Source: Bradyrhizobium sp. NFR13 (lineage in GTDB: Bacteria; Pseudomonadota; Alphaproteobacteria; Rhizobiales; Xanthobacteraceae). From it: a DNA stretch of 64,000 nucleotides. Location of the stretch: positions 186,001 to 250,000 of the forward strand of contig NZ_FOTP01000001.1 of assembly GCF_900114605.1 (NCBI RefSeq), read 5' to 3'. How positions within the stretch are numbered: the stretch's first letter is position 1; the number at the start of each line of letters is the position of its first letter. Shown piece by piece: positions 44,747 through 53,994 of this stretch. Both the position numbers and the translations under genes were made by a program. The notes beneath the pieces were generated by a model that was not told the DNA's origin, made no database searches, and worked only from the letters and a program-made list of their open reading frames with translations.

Positions 44747-46492
44747 GTGAATAACATCCGCTCCACGCTCGCGACCGTCTGGCGGATCGCGGTTCCTTAT
44801 TTTCGTTCCGAGGACAAATGGGCGGGACTTGGCCTCCTCACCGCGGTGATCGCGATCGAACTGGCGGTGGTCGGTCTGAGCGTCTTGTTCAATCGCTGGA
44901 ACAACACCTTCTACAACGCACTGCAGGACAGAAACCTCGACGTCTTCACCTATCAGCTCGCTTACTTCAGCGTACTTGCGGCGATCAACATCGCGCTGAA
45001 AGTCTATCAGCTCTATCTCAACCAGTGGCTCCAGATCCGCTGGCGGCGCTGGATGACCGAGCGCTATCTTGGCAACTGGCTCGCCGACGCCAACCACTAT
45101 CGCATGCAGCTGCAGGGCGACGCTGCCGACAACCCCGATCAGCGCATCGCGGAAGACGTCCGGCTGTTCGTCGAAAAGACGCTCGACATCGGCATCGGCC
45201 TGCTGAGTTCGGTCGTCACGCTGTTCTCCTTCGTGATCATTCTGTGGGGCCTGTCCGACGCGGCGCCGCTGCATGTGTTCGGCCGGGAAATCCCGATCCC
45301 CGGCTATCTCGTCTGGGGTGCGCTCATCTATGCCGTGATCGGCACTGCGCTGACGCACTATATCGGCGCGCCGTTGATGGCACTGAATTTCCAGCAGCAG
45401 CGCTATGAAGCGGACTTCCGCTTCAATCTGGTGCGTGCGCGCGAAAATGCCGAGCAGATCGCTCTGCTGCGCGGCGAGCCGGTCGAGCGCCAGCGTCTCT
45501 CGACCCGCTTCCAGCTGGTCGTCGGCAACTGGATCGACATCATGCGCCGCACCAAGAAGCTGACATCCTTCACGGTCAGCTATCAACAGATCGCAATCAT
45601 CCTACCCTATGTTCTGGTTGCGCCTGCCTATTTTGCGGAGAAGGTCCAGCTCGGCGCCGTGATGCAGACCGCGGATGCTTTCGGCACCGTACAGGGTGCG
45701 CTTTCATTCTTCGTCACGGCCTATCGCACACTGGCGGAGTGGCAGTCCGGCGTGATGCGCCTTGATGGCTTCGAGACAGCCATTGCCAACGCACAGGCGC
45801 TCACCACGAAGCCCGATATCGTTCACGTCGGTGAGACCGCCGGCGGTGACATCGCGCTGAGCGATCTGACGCTGGCGCTCCCCAACGGCACAGCCATGGT
45901 GCAGACGCCGGGCTTCAGCTTCCGCCGCGGGGAACGCACGCTGTTCACCGGCCCATCGGGCTCAGGAAAATCCACGCTGTTTCGCGCCATCGCCGGCATA
46001 TGGCCGTTCGGCAAGGGCAAGATCTCCATCCCCGCGAATGCGGCGATCATGATGCTGCCGCAGCGGCCGTATTTCCCGGTCGGCACGCTGCAGGATGCAG
46101 TGGCCTATCCTGCCGAGACCGACGCATTCAGCCCACAGGAAATCGCCGATGCCGTCAGGGCCGTAGGTCTGCCTGCGCTGGCGACCCGGCTTGACGAAGA
46201 TGCCCACTGGAATCGCATGCTGTCGCTCGGCGAACAGCAGCGTCTCGGCGTCGCCCGCGCGTTGCTGCAAAAGCCGCAATACCTCTTCCTTGACGAGGCT
46301 ACCGCATCGCTCGACGAGCCGTCAGAAGAAGCACTTTATCGGCTGCTCGAAGACAAACTGCCGGACACGACCATCGTATCGATCGGCCATCGCAACACGC
46401 TCGATGACTTGCATCAGCGCAAGGTGTCGCTGACGCGGTCCGGCGATCACTTCGCGCTAAGAGATGCAAAGGCCGGGGCAGAAACCGCCTGA
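44747..46492 (+). CDS. SbmA/YddA-type ABC transporter, fused permease and ATPase
   Basis: The 581-residue protein has an ABC_membrane_2 domain with about six helices (residues ~15-330) and a C-terminal ATPase with Walker A GPSGSGKST, signature LSLGEQQR and Walker B YLFLDEATASLDE. This architecture is that of YddA and relatives of the SbmA/BacA peptide transporter, fused to an ATPase. It may act on peptides or very long-chain acyl groups. The GTG at 44747, 6 bp after GGAGA, is chosen over the longer frame from 44693. Confidence 0.88.
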   Translation: MNNIRSTLATVWRIAVPYFRSEDKWAGLGLLTAVIAIELAVVGLSVLFNRWNNTFYNALQDRNLDVFTYQLAYFSVLAAINIALKVYQLYLNQWLQIRWRRWMTERYLGNWLADANHYRMQLQGDAADNPDQRIAEDVRLFVEKTLDIGIGLLSSVVTLFSFVIILWGLSDAAPLHVFGREIPIPGYLVWGALIYAVIGTALTHYIGAPLMALNFQQQRYEADFRFNLVRARENAEQIALLRGEPVERQRLSTRFQLVVGNWIDIMRRTKKLTSFTVSYQQIAIILPYVLVAPAYFAEKVQLGAVMQTADAFGTVQGALSFFVTAYRTLAEWQSGVMRLDGFETAIANAQALTTKPDIVHVGETAGGDIALSDLTLALPNGTAMVQTPGFSFRRGERTLFTGPSGSGKSTLFRAIAGIWPFGKGKISIPANAAIMMLPQRPYFPVGTLQDAVAYPAETDAFSPQEIADAVRAVGLPALATRLDEDAHWNRMLSLGEQQRLGVARALLQKPQYLFLDEATASLDEPSEEALYRLLEDKLPDTTIVSIGHRNTLDDLHQRKVSLTRSGDHFALRDAKAGAETA

Positions 46493-46507
46493 GGAATGGC
46501 GCCCCCG

Positions 46508-47020
46508 TTAAAGCCAGTGCCGCGGCCAGTCGCGGCCTGCCGCGTAGCGATGCCAGACAAAGGTGAAGCTCGCGAGCAGCAGTGCACCGACCAGCACCGG
46601 TGCGAACAGAAACGTCCAGGGCAGCCCGTGAGACACGACAAGTAGCGGATTGATCCCGGCAGGCGGGTGGAATGTGCCGGTGACATACATCGCCAGCACA
46701 GCAAGGCCGACCGCCATGGCGGCCGCCCAGGCATGCGGCCCCGTCAGTTTGAGCACCGCCAGCCCCACCAGCGTCGCGATCAGGTGTCCCCCGATCAGCG
46801 CGCGCGGCTGCGCCGGCTCGGCTTCCGGGGAGCCGATCACGAGGACGATCGAGGTCGCAAAGGGGATGATGACCAGCGGATAGTGTGCAACGGCCGAGAA
46901 GAACTCCATCAGACCGATGGCGATCCCCGCCCCCAGCCCGGCAACGGCACCAGCCAGCGCATTGCGATGATTATTACGACGGATCGTCTTCGCTGCGCGC
47001 CGCAACCAGTCCCGATTCAT
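46508..47020 (-). CDS. HPP-family membrane protein
   Basis: The 170-residue protein has four membrane helices and the family motif TGTFHPPAGINPLL at about 114-127 (HPP). HPP proteins are linked to nitrite transport in chloroplasts; the bacterial role is not settled. It converges on the ABC transporter gene with 15 bp between stops and lies downstream of the porin terminator. Confidence 0.9.
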   Translation of the reverse strand: MNRDWLRRAAKTIRRNNHRNALAGAVAGLGAGIAIGLMEFFSAVAHYPLVIIPFATSIVLVIGSPEAEPAQPRALIGGHLIATLVGLAVLKLTGPHAWAAAMAVGLAVLAMYVTGTFHPPAGINPLLVVSHGLPWTFLFAPVLVGALLLASFTFVWHRYAAGRDWPRHWL

Positions 47021-47034
47021 GGAAGCTCTATCCC

Positions 47035-47072
47035 AAAAGAAAAGGGGCGGCAGATTGCTCTGCCGCCCCTTT
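47035..47072 (-). terminator. Porin gene terminator
   Basis: A perfect 14-bp stem AAAGGGGCGGCAGA/TCTGCCGCCCCTTT with loop TTGC, followed on the minus strand by TTTTCTTTT-type sequence, lies 17 bp past the porin stop. It also sits just upstream of the HPP gene start. Confidence 0.88.
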
Positions 47073-47089
47073 GATCTCAGTCGAAGGTC

Positions 47090-48094
47090 TTACTTCAGGT
47101 TCGACATCGCGGTCAGGTCAGCCGAGAGCTTGACGATGCCGGTCGCGCCGCACCAGTTGGAGCCAATGCCAGGAGCCGGATTGATGGCAGTGACAAAGCC
47201 GGTCTGGCTTGCAGTGAAGTCGCCGGTGAATGCGTTACAATCACCCTTCGACATGTTGGTGTCGCTGTAGCGCAGATCGAGCGTGAAGACCTTGTAGGTG
47301 AAGCCGATGCCCACGTTCCAGGTATTGTAGTCCGGATACTTGATGCCGCCGTTGCCGAGGCCGAGCGGGATCGAATAGAAGGCGTCCGTCACGCCCAGCC
47401 ACTGACGACCGAATTCACCCGACACATACATGCCGACGCCCGACGAACCGAACCAGGTCGTCGGAGCGATCACCTTACCGGTGATCGAGGCGTAGGTGCC
47501 GTCAGCACCCGAATTCAGGTAGCTGGGGGTGTAGTAAGCGTTACCACCGAGCGAGAAGTAGTCATTGAAGGTATAGGTGAGCTTTGCATAGCCTTCATAG
47601 AAGCTCACATCCTTCTTGAGGACGTTGCCGTTCAGCAGCGCATTGGCACCCGAGTTCGCGCCGCAAACGCCAGCCTGGCCGCCCTGGACAGAGTCGATGC
47701 ACTGGCCGCCGGGATAACCGTAGTACCAGAAGCCGAAGTCAAAAGCGGCTGCGCCCCAGGTCGGGCGGATACCGACATAGCCGTCGAGTTCCATCGAAGC
47801 GCGGTTGGTGAACGAAATGCTCGAACCCGACACACCTGCGTAGAGCTGGACGTCCTTGGTGACGTTGTAACGCGGCTCGAAGTAGGCAGTGACCGACGGC
47901 TTGTGGTTCGACTGGGTGATGCCACGGAAGACGTAGTCGTTGGTGATCGACGAACCGAACGCGATGTCCCAGGGATCGAAGGCGGCCACAACCGGGGGCG
48001 CCTTCTTGTACATCTTCGCGCCCAGGTCGGCTGCGGAAGCCGCGCTCATCCCCATGGCGAGCACCGCAGCTGAGGCGACAACAATCTTCTTCAT
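47090..48094 (-). CDS. TorF-like outer membrane porin (Gcw_chp family)
   Basis: The 334-residue precursor has a signal peptide (MKKIVVASAAVLAMGMSAASA) and repeated short beta-strands (WDIAFGSSITNDYVFRGITQSN, then GVSGSSISF, DGYVGIRPTWGAAAFDFGFWYYG, and so on). This matches the TorF family of putative porins. Two Cys pairs (QCIDSVQGGQAGVC) may form a surface disulfide. The start at 48094 has a GGGGAATGTC context; the longer frame is rejected. It has its own terminator, so it is monocistronic and probably highly expressed. Confidence 0.88.
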   Translation of the reverse strand: MKKIVVASAAVLAMGMSAASAADLGAKMYKKAPPVVAAFDPWDIAFGSSITNDYVFRGITQSNHKPSVTAYFEPRYNVTKDVQLYAGVSGSSISFTNRASMELDGYVGIRPTWGAAAFDFGFWYYGYPGGQCIDSVQGGQAGVCGANSGANALLNGNVLKKDVSFYEGYAKLTYTFNDYFSLGGNAYYTPSYLNSGADGTYASITGKVIAPTTWFGSSGVGMYVSGEFGRQWLGVTDAFYSIPLGLGNGGIKYPDYNTWNVGIGFTYKVFTLDLRYSDTNMSKGDCNAFTGDFTASQTGFVTAINPAPGIGSNWCGATGIVKLSADLTAMSNLK

Positions 48095-48556
48095 GACATT
48101 CCCCATCACTTTTGAAACCAGAGGCAGTTCCGTGTCCGAAAGACGGCGAGACCGCGAAAATTCATCGACTGAACGCAACTTTGAGGCGCAAAGCCGGAGC
48201 GGTGAAGGAAAAAAAACGAGCAAGTGCCGCCTAAATAGGCGTTCTGACGTTTGCGTGAGAGGTTGTGGCGGGGTGTTGCAAAAGCACAACGTTTTTGGAC
48301 AGATTCCAGTCGAAAATTACCGTGACAAGGAATTCCCGGTGGGCGGGAATTGTGGACTGCGGTCCGACAAGAGGTCGATCGCCCCTTGGAGCCCTCTAAA
48401 CAGGGTCATTCGAATCGCCTGCACATTCCCCCCCCCCATCGATTGATACGCGCCGTTCGCGGATGGACCTTCACCAAACAAAAAACCGCAGCGGCGAGCG
48501 CTGCGGTTTTCCGAAGTTTATTAGCGGATCAGGAACGCGGACTGAATCCGGTTCGA
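48095..48556. other. Intergenic region, porin leader to histone-like gene 3' end
   Basis: This 460-bp stretch contains no gene I can support; short frames in it are low-quality. It should hold the porin promoter and a long 5' region. A run of ten Cs occupies 48428-48437, and the histone-like gene's terminator is at 48481-48510. Confidence 0.5.
48481..48510 (-). terminator. Terminator of the histone H1-like gene
   Basis: A perfect 12-bp stem AAAACCGCAGCG/CGCTGCGGTTTT with loop GCGAG is followed on the minus strand by TTTTTTGTTT. It lies about 50 bp past the stop of the histone-like gene. Confidence 0.9.
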
Positions 48557-49159
48557 CTATCTGTTTTCGTCGTGATCGGGCGACGTATCGCCGGGAGATT
48601 CGATCGCCGTCGTCTCGCCTGACGAATGCCCTTCAACCGGCGACGGATCAGGCTCCGGCGTCGCCCAGCTCGGTGTCTCAGCGATTGCCGGCGCGACCGG
48701 CTTGGGCTTGGGAGCACGCGGCTTGCGCGGCGGCTTCGGCGGCATAGCAACCGGTGCGGACGCTTCGACCACGGCCGGCGCGGGCGCCGTGCTCGACAGC
48801 AGCATAGAAGGAACCTTCACGGCCTTCTTGGCGGCTTTCTTCGGTGTCGCTTTCTTGGCAGCCTTCTTCGGCGCGGCCTTCTTCACTGCCTTTTTGGCGG
48901 AAGCTTTCTTCGGCGCCTTCTTGGCAGACTTCTTCGCGGCTTTCTTGACGGTCTTCTTGGTGGCTTTCTTGGCCGCCTTCTTCACCGTCTTCTTGGCTGA
49001 TTTCTTCGCAGCCTTCTTGGCCGCTTTTTTCACAGTCTTTTTCGCGGATTTCTTGACCGACTTTTTGGAGGACTTCTTCGCGGGCTTTGCCGCCGTCAAA
49101 AGCTTCTTCTGCTTTTTCTTGTCCTTCTTGTCTTTTTTCGATTTCTTGCCTTTAGCCAT
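48557..49159 (-). CDS. Histone H1-like Lys/Ala-rich DNA-binding protein
   Basis: The 200-residue protein is about half Lys and Ala in its first 115 residues, built on repeats such as KKAAKK, KKSAKK and KKTVKK, then a Pro-rich, less basic tail (KPPRKPRAPKPKPVAP) and an acidic end. It looks like eukaryotic histone H1 tails and bacterial AlgP/Hc1-type proteins that bind and condense DNA. The number of repeats is likely to vary between strains because of slippage. A strong terminator follows. Confidence 0.85.
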   Translation of the reverse strand: MAKGKKSKKDKKDKKKQKKLLTAAKPAKKSSKKSVKKSAKKTVKKAAKKAAKKSAKKTVKKAAKKATKKTVKKAAKKSAKKAPKKASAKKAVKKAAPKKAAKKATPKKAAKKAVKVPSMLLSSTAPAPAVVEASAPVAMPPKPPRKPRAPKPKPVAPAIAETPSWATPEPDPSPVEGHSSGETTAIESPGDTSPDHDENR

Positions 49160-49243
49160 CGTGGTCCTCCTGTTGGCGCCGATCCAAAAGGGACCAGCGT
49201 TTCAAGTCTTCCGCGCCAGCGCGGGGCCGTTGTCACAATTAGA

Positions 49244-50557
49244 TCAGTTCAATCCTGGCCTGGGACCGCCTGTCGCCCAATCGAGTAGCTCAATCGTATG
49301 TACGACCGGGACTGACGTCCCTCCGGCGATCTGAACCATGCAGCCGATGTTGCCGGCAGCGATGATATCCGGCTTGACCATCGCGATGTTGGCGACCTTT
49401 CGATCGCGCAACCTATTCGCAATATCAGGCTGGAGAATGTTGTACGTCCCCGCCGAACCGCAACACAAATGGCTCTCTGGGATATCTTTCACCACGAATC
49501 CATTCTTGGAAAGCAATTCTTTGGGAGCCTGTGTGATTTTCTGCCCATGCTGCAGCGAACACGCCGAGTGATAGGCGACGACGAGGTCGCTTTGTTTGTC
49601 AGGCTTCGGCAGATCCATGGCGCTGACATACTCGCTGATATCCTTCGCTAGCGCAGAGACCTTGGCGGCCGGCGCGGCAAACTCCGGGTCCTCGCGCAGC
49701 ATGTAGCCATAGTCCTTGATGACGGTTCCACAGCCGGACGCCGTGACCAGGATGGCGTCGAGACCGCCCCGGTCTGCCTCCCCGAGCCAGACGCCGATAT
49801 TGGCCTTGGCCCGCGCCAGCGCATCCCCGTCGCGGCCGAGATGATGGGTCAGCGCACCGCAGCACTGTTCGTCCCGAACCAGCACGACCTCGACGCCATG
49901 TCGGGTCAAAAGGCTGATCGCAGCCTGATTGATCCGCGGCGCCAGCACCTGCTGGGCACAGCCCTGCAGCAAGGCGACCCGGCCACGGCGAGCGCCGATA
50001 GCGGGAAAAACGCTGCCGCCCAATGGACCGGCGGCGGGTAACTGCTTCGGCGACATGGTCAACATCGCCTTCACGCGGCTGAGCAGGTTCGGGTTGGATT
50101 GCTTGCTGGTCGAGGGCAGCAGCGCCGCCAGCGGTCGCGCCAGCCGGGCCATGGTCATGCTCAGGCGAAACAGCCCGGGCCGCGGCAGTACCCAGGCCAG
50201 CACGTCACGCAGCAACCGCTCGGAGAGCGGCCTTGTGTAGTCCTTCTCGATCTTCACCCGCGCCTGATCGACCAGATGCATGTAGTTCACGCCGGACGGA
50301 CAGGTCGTCATGCAGGCGAGGCAAGAGAGGCAACGGTCGACATGTTTGACTACCTCCTGAGTCGGCTTCTGGTTCTTTTCCAGCATCTCCTTGATCAGGT
50401 AGATGCGGCCGCGCGGACTATCGAGTTCGTCGCCGAGCAGCACATAGGTCGGACAGGTCGCCGTGCAGAATCCGCAATGCACGCATTTGCGCAGGATCTT
50501 GTCGGCCTCGGCGATATCCGGATCGGCCAGCTGGGTCGGAGTGAATTCGGTCTTCAT
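49244..50557 (-). CDS. glcF: Glycolate oxidase iron-sulfur subunit
   Basis: The 437-residue protein has two 4Fe-4S clusters: Cys25, 28, 31, 35 and Cys76, 79, 82, 86, plus two CCG-type domains (ALLQGCAQQVL and RDEQCCGALTHHLG; HSACSLQHGQ and ESHLCCGSAG). GlcF transfers electrons from GlcD/E flavins toward the respiratory chain at the membrane. It is the last gene of glcDEF, 27 bp after glcE. Confidence 0.96.
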   Translation of the reverse strand: MKTEFTPTQLADPDIAEADKILRKCVHCGFCTATCPTYVLLGDELDSPRGRIYLIKEMLEKNQKPTQEVVKHVDRCLSCLACMTTCPSGVNYMHLVDQARVKIEKDYTRPLSERLLRDVLAWVLPRPGLFRLSMTMARLARPLAALLPSTSKQSNPNLLSRVKAMLTMSPKQLPAAGPLGGSVFPAIGARRGRVALLQGCAQQVLAPRINQAAISLLTRHGVEVVLVRDEQCCGALTHHLGRDGDALARAKANIGVWLGEADRGGLDAILVTASGCGTVIKDYGYMLREDPEFAAPAAKVSALAKDISEYVSAMDLPKPDKQSDLVVAYHSACSLQHGQKITQAPKELLSKNGFVVKDIPESHLCCGSAGTYNILQPDIANRLRDRKVANIAMVKPDIIAAGNIGCMVQIAGGTSVPVVHTIELLDWATGGPRPGLN

Positions 50558-50584
50558 ATCGCAAGTCTTTCAAGTACCAAGTCT

Positions 50585-51835
50585 TCAAACACCAGGCCCA
50601 CGCGACATCCGGCCGCGATTGAGAATGTTCTTTGGATCAAAACTATTGCGCACCCGCTCGCCGAGGGCAGCGATGCCCTGAGGCTGCGGGTGAAACACAT
50701 CGATAGCGCGGCGCACATCTTCCGGCGCGCGGATCAGCGTCGCATGGCCACCGGCTGCATTGACCAGCTTGCGGAGTTGCGCTGCCTGCGCATCGGCCGA
50801 TGGCGGCAGTGCCGCCCAGATCAACCCACCACCCCAGTCATAGATGACCTCGCCTTGCGAGCCTTTGGCGATAGCCTGCCCGAGCGCACCGCCGGATGCC
50901 GGCGGCGTCACGATGCGCCACACCGGCCACATCGCGCGGGGCCCGCTGGCCGCAAACGGCGTCACGTCGCGGACAGCCGTCCACAGCACCGCGGATCCAG
51001 CGTCTTCAAGTATCTCGGCGACGCCGAATGACTTCAGCGTCGTGCTCAGTGACACCGCGCGCTGCGACGCGGACGCGGTAATACCTTCAAGGCGGATCAG
51101 CGTGACCGACTGGTCGGGCGCCGCGATCTCGCCAAGCGCCTCTTGCGTGGTGCGCAACGCCGAGCCCGGCAGATGCGCGGCACCTGAAACATCGAAGGGC
51201 GATCCGAGCGCCGCGGTCATCGCCTTGTTCGCTGCGATATCATCGAGCCCGCGCAGTACCAGCGTGCGCTCGCTCTCCGCCCGCGGCATCACTTTCAGCG
51301 TGACTTCGGTCATCACGGACAGCGTGCCCCACGCTCCGGCAAGCAGCTTGCAGACATCGTAGCCGGTGACATTCTTCACCACCCGGCCGCCAGCCTTGTA
51401 GCTATCGCCAAAGCCGGAGACCGCATGCACGCCGAGCAGATGATCGCGTGCACCGCCTGCCTGAATGCGCCGCGGCCCGGCGAGCCCGGCCGAGATCATG
51501 CCGCCGATGGTGCCGATATCCGGCGTGCCCAGAAGCTGCGACGTATTCATCGGCTCGAACGAAAACTGCTGATTTTTGGAATCGATCAGTGACAGCAAAT
51601 CGGCCATGGGCGCGCCGGCCTGTACGGTGAGGATCAATTCGTTCGGCTCATAGGACGTCACGGCGTTCAGCGCCGACAAATCGAGCACCGCATTGGTCGC
51701 AATGGGCTGGCCGACCATGCGCTTGCTGCCATGACCGATGATCTCCAGCGGCTGCTCGCTGGCAATCGCCGCCCGCACCGCCTGCTCGACGTCCTGGGCG
51801 TCTCTGACTTTCAAAATATCCACGGATGCGTCCAA
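50585..51835 (-). CDS. glcE: Glycolate oxidase FAD-binding subunit
   Basis: The 416-residue protein has a FAD_binding_4 domain (EPLEIIGHGSKRMVGQP, then GTPDIGTIGGMISAGLAGPRR, GLGVHAVSGFGDS-type and YDVCKLLAGAWGTLSVMTEVTLKV) but lacks the GlcD-type GDGNxH motif, as expected for GlcE. Start is TTG at 51835, directly after the glcD stop, or GTG at 51823 with GGA 7 bp upstream. Together with glcD and glcF it forms glycolate oxidase. Confidence 0.93.
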   Translation of the reverse strand: MDASVDILKVRDAQDVEQAVRAAIASEQPLEIIGHGSKRMVGQPIATNAVLDLSALNAVTSYEPNELILTVQAGAPMADLLSLIDSKNQQFSFEPMNTSQLLGTPDIGTIGGMISAGLAGPRRIQAGGARDHLLGVHAVSGFGDSYKAGGRVVKNVTGYDVCKLLAGAWGTLSVMTEVTLKVMPRAESERTLVLRGLDDIAANKAMTAALGSPFDVSGAAHLPGSALRTTQEALGEIAAPDQSVTLIRLEGITASASQRAVSLSTTLKSFGVAEILEDAGSAVLWTAVRDVTPFAASGPRAMWPVWRIVTPPASGGALGQAIAKGSQGEVIYDWGGGLIWAALPPSADAQAAQLRKLVNAAGGHATLIRAPEDVRRAIDVFHPQPQGIAALGERVRNSFDPKNILNRGRMSRGPGV

Positions 51836-53329
51836 CTAAAATCGCGGCAAATCAGGGAAAGCGAGCTTGCCGCCATGCACGTGCACACGGCCGAGTTCGG
51901 CACAACGATGCAATGTCGGGAACACCTTGCCGGGATTGAGCAGACCCTGCGCGTCGAACGCGCATTTGATGCGTTGCTGCTGATTGAGATCGACCTCGCT
52001 GAACATCTCCGGCATCAGATCGCGCTTCTCGATGCCGACGCCGTGCTCGCCGGTCAGCACGCCGCCGACCTCGACGCACAGCCTCAGAATATCTGCGCCG
52101 AAATCTTCCGCGAGCTGCAACTCGCCGGGCTTGTTGGCATCGTAGAGGATCAACGGATGCAGATTGCCGTCACCCGCATGAAACACATTGGCGACGCCGA
52201 GGCCGTATTTGGCAGACATCTCCTTCATGCGGCGCAGCACCAGCGGCAAGGCCGCGCGCGGAATGGTGCCGTCCATGCAAAGATAATCCGGCGAGATGCG
52301 ACCAACGGCAGGGAATGCCGCCTTGCGGCCGGACCAGAACAGCAGGCGCTCCTGTTCGGAGGTCGAGATCTGGCAGGTGGTCGAGCCGCAGCCCAGCGCG
52401 ATCTTTTCGACGCGCTTGATGAGTTCGTCGACCTCGACACCAGGGCCATCGAGTTCGATGATCAGCAGTGCTTCGACGTCGAGCGGATAGCCCGCATGAA
52501 CGAACGCCTCCGCGGCATGGATCGCCGGCTTGTCCATCATCTCCATGCCACCGGGAATGATGCCGGCGCTGATGACATCGGCAACGCATTGGCCGGCGTG
52601 CTCGACTTCGGCAAAGCCGATCATCAACGCACGCGCCGTTTCCGGCTTCTGCAGGATGCGCACGGTGATTTCGGTGATGACACCCAGCAGACCTTCGGAG
52701 CCAGTAATGATCCCCATCAGGTCGTAGCCCGATGTTTCCGCGGTCTTGCCGCCGACGCGGATGACTTCGCCCGACATCAACACGATCTCGCAGCCGAGCA
52801 GGTTGTTGGTGGTCATGCCGTATTTGAGGCTGTGCACGCCACCGGAATTCTCCGCAACATTGCCACCGATCGAACAGGCGATCTGCGATGACGGATCCGG
52901 CGCGTAGTAGAAGCCCGCATGCGCCACCGCCTGGCTGATGGCGAGATTGGTGACACCGGGCTCGACGACCACGGCGCGGTTGTCGAAATCGATCTCGCGC
53001 ACGCGCTTGAACTTGCCAAGACCAAGCAGCACGGCGTCGGCCAGCGGCAGCGCGCCGCCGGATAGTGACGTGCCCGAACCGCGCGGCACCACCTTGATGC
53101 CATTCTCGTGACAATATTTGAGAACTTTGGAGACTTGCTCGGTCGTATCAGGCAATACGACGACCATGGGCGGCTGGCGATAGGCCATCAGCCCATCCGA
53201 CTCATAGGGCAACATTTCCGCTGCACTGGAAATCACGCCCTCGCCCGGTACCAGCTTTCGCAATGCAGCGATAATGGCCTCGCGCCTTGCGAGGACAGCC
53301 TGATCCGCCGCAGGCATCATGATGGTCAT
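51836..53329 (-). CDS. glcD: Glycolate oxidase catalytic FAD subunit
   Basis: The 497-residue protein has a FAD_binding_4 domain (VPRGSGTSLSGGALPLADAV, then CSIGGNVAENSGGVHSLKYG and TGSEGLLGVITEITV) and the catalytic VFHAGDGNLHPLILYD and TGEHGVGIEKRDLM motifs. It oxidises glycolate and D-lactate to glyoxylate and pyruvate. The start is taken at ATG 53329, with ATGs 3 and 4 residues later. The gene leads glcDEF and is divergent from a cytochrome c gene. It is more like E. coli GlcD than is the flavoprotein at 18914. Confidence 0.96.
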   Translation of the reverse strand: MTIMMPAADQAVLARREAIIAALRKLVPGEGVISSAAEMLPYESDGLMAYRQPPMVVVLPDTTEQVSKVLKYCHENGIKVVPRGSGTSLSGGALPLADAVLLGLGKFKRVREIDFDNRAVVVEPGVTNLAISQAVAHAGFYYAPDPSSQIACSIGGNVAENSGGVHSLKYGMTTNNLLGCEIVLMSGEVIRVGGKTAETSGYDLMGIITGSEGLLGVITEITVRILQKPETARALMIGFAEVEHAGQCVADVISAGIIPGGMEMMDKPAIHAAEAFVHAGYPLDVEALLIIELDGPGVEVDELIKRVEKIALGCGSTTCQISTSEQERLLFWSGRKAAFPAVGRISPDYLCMDGTIPRAALPLVLRRMKEMSAKYGLGVANVFHAGDGNLHPLILYDANKPGELQLAEDFGADILRLCVEVGGVLTGEHGVGIEKRDLMPEMFSEVDLNQQQRIKCAFDAQGLLNPGKVFPTLHRCAELGRVHVHGGKLAFPDLPRF

Positions 53330-53400
53330 TGAACGCGCACTCCCGAAGATCGCAGCGATCACTCGGCTGCTTTGCGATGAATCAACCACGTCCGGACGAC

Positions 53401-53418
53401 TTTGGGTAGCTTACCAAA
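53401..53418. promoter_or_regulatory. Imperfect palindrome TTTGG-N8-CCAAA
   Basis: Five-base arms and a central AGCT are symmetric in an 18-bp element in the gap between glcD and the cytochrome c gene. It may be an operator for glc genes. Symmetry is 14 of 18 positions, so confidence is low. Confidence 0.35.
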
Positions 53419-53530
53419 GCATGACGCGTCACATGGTGCCGGAACGCGCCGCGACCGTCATCGCACTTGTGGACTATTCGGAGCGTGTGCAACAAACTAA
53501 GCTGGAAAGCCACAACAAGAAGAGCCATCC

Positions 53531-53926
53531 ATGAAGTCTGTCACTTTCGGCGCCCTGATCGTCCTCGCCGCCTCGACCGCCTCCTCCTTCGCACTTGCAC
53601 AGGACGTCGCCGCCGGGAAATCCTCCTTCAACAAGTGCCTCGCCTGCCACGCCGTTGGCGAAAACGCCAAGAACAAGGTCGGTCCGGAACTCAACGGATT
53701 GAACGGCCGCAAATCCGGCACTGCCGAGAGCTATTCCTATTCGGACGCCAACAAGAATTCCGGCATCACCTGGGATGAAGCGACGTTCAAGGAATACATC
53801 AAGGACCCGAAGGCCAAGATCCCCGGAACCAAGATGGCCTTTGCCGGCATCAAGAAGGAATCCGAGGTCAACGACCTCTGGGCCTTCCTCGCGCAGTTCG
53901 ACAAGGACGGCAAAATCAAGCCGTAA
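53531..53926 (+). CDS. Class I cytochrome c (c2-like)
   Basis: The 131-residue precursor has a signal peptide cleaved near ALAQD, a heme motif CLACH with Cys36, Cys39 and His40, and an axial Met101 in GTKMAF. The size and GTKMAF sequence are those of soluble periplasmic cytochrome c2. It could carry electrons between bc1 complex and an oxidase or reaction centre. It is divergent from glcD but not obviously tied to it. Confidence 0.94.
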   Translation: MKSVTFGALIVLAASTASSFALAQDVAAGKSSFNKCLACHAVGENAKNKVGPELNGLNGRKSGTAESYSYSDANKNSGITWDEATFKEYIKDPKAKIPGTKMAFAGIKKESEVNDLWAFLAQFDKDGKIKP

Positions 53927-53944
53927 GCGCTGAAGCTTTTTGAT

Positions 53945-53993
53945 CTGGCGCGTTTTCTGGACGCGAAGCGGGCACCGCTTCGCTCGAAAGCGC
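53945..53993 (-). repeat. Dispersed palindromic repeat, family A copy 2
   Basis: Read on the minus strand it begins GCGCTTTCGAGCGAAGCGG and ends GAAAACGCGCCAG, closely like the element at 505-552. It contains an inner perfect hairpin GCGAAGCGG/CCGCTTCGC at 53963-53983. It lies between the convergent cytochrome c and TetR genes. Confidence 0.65.
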
Positions 53994-53994
53994 G

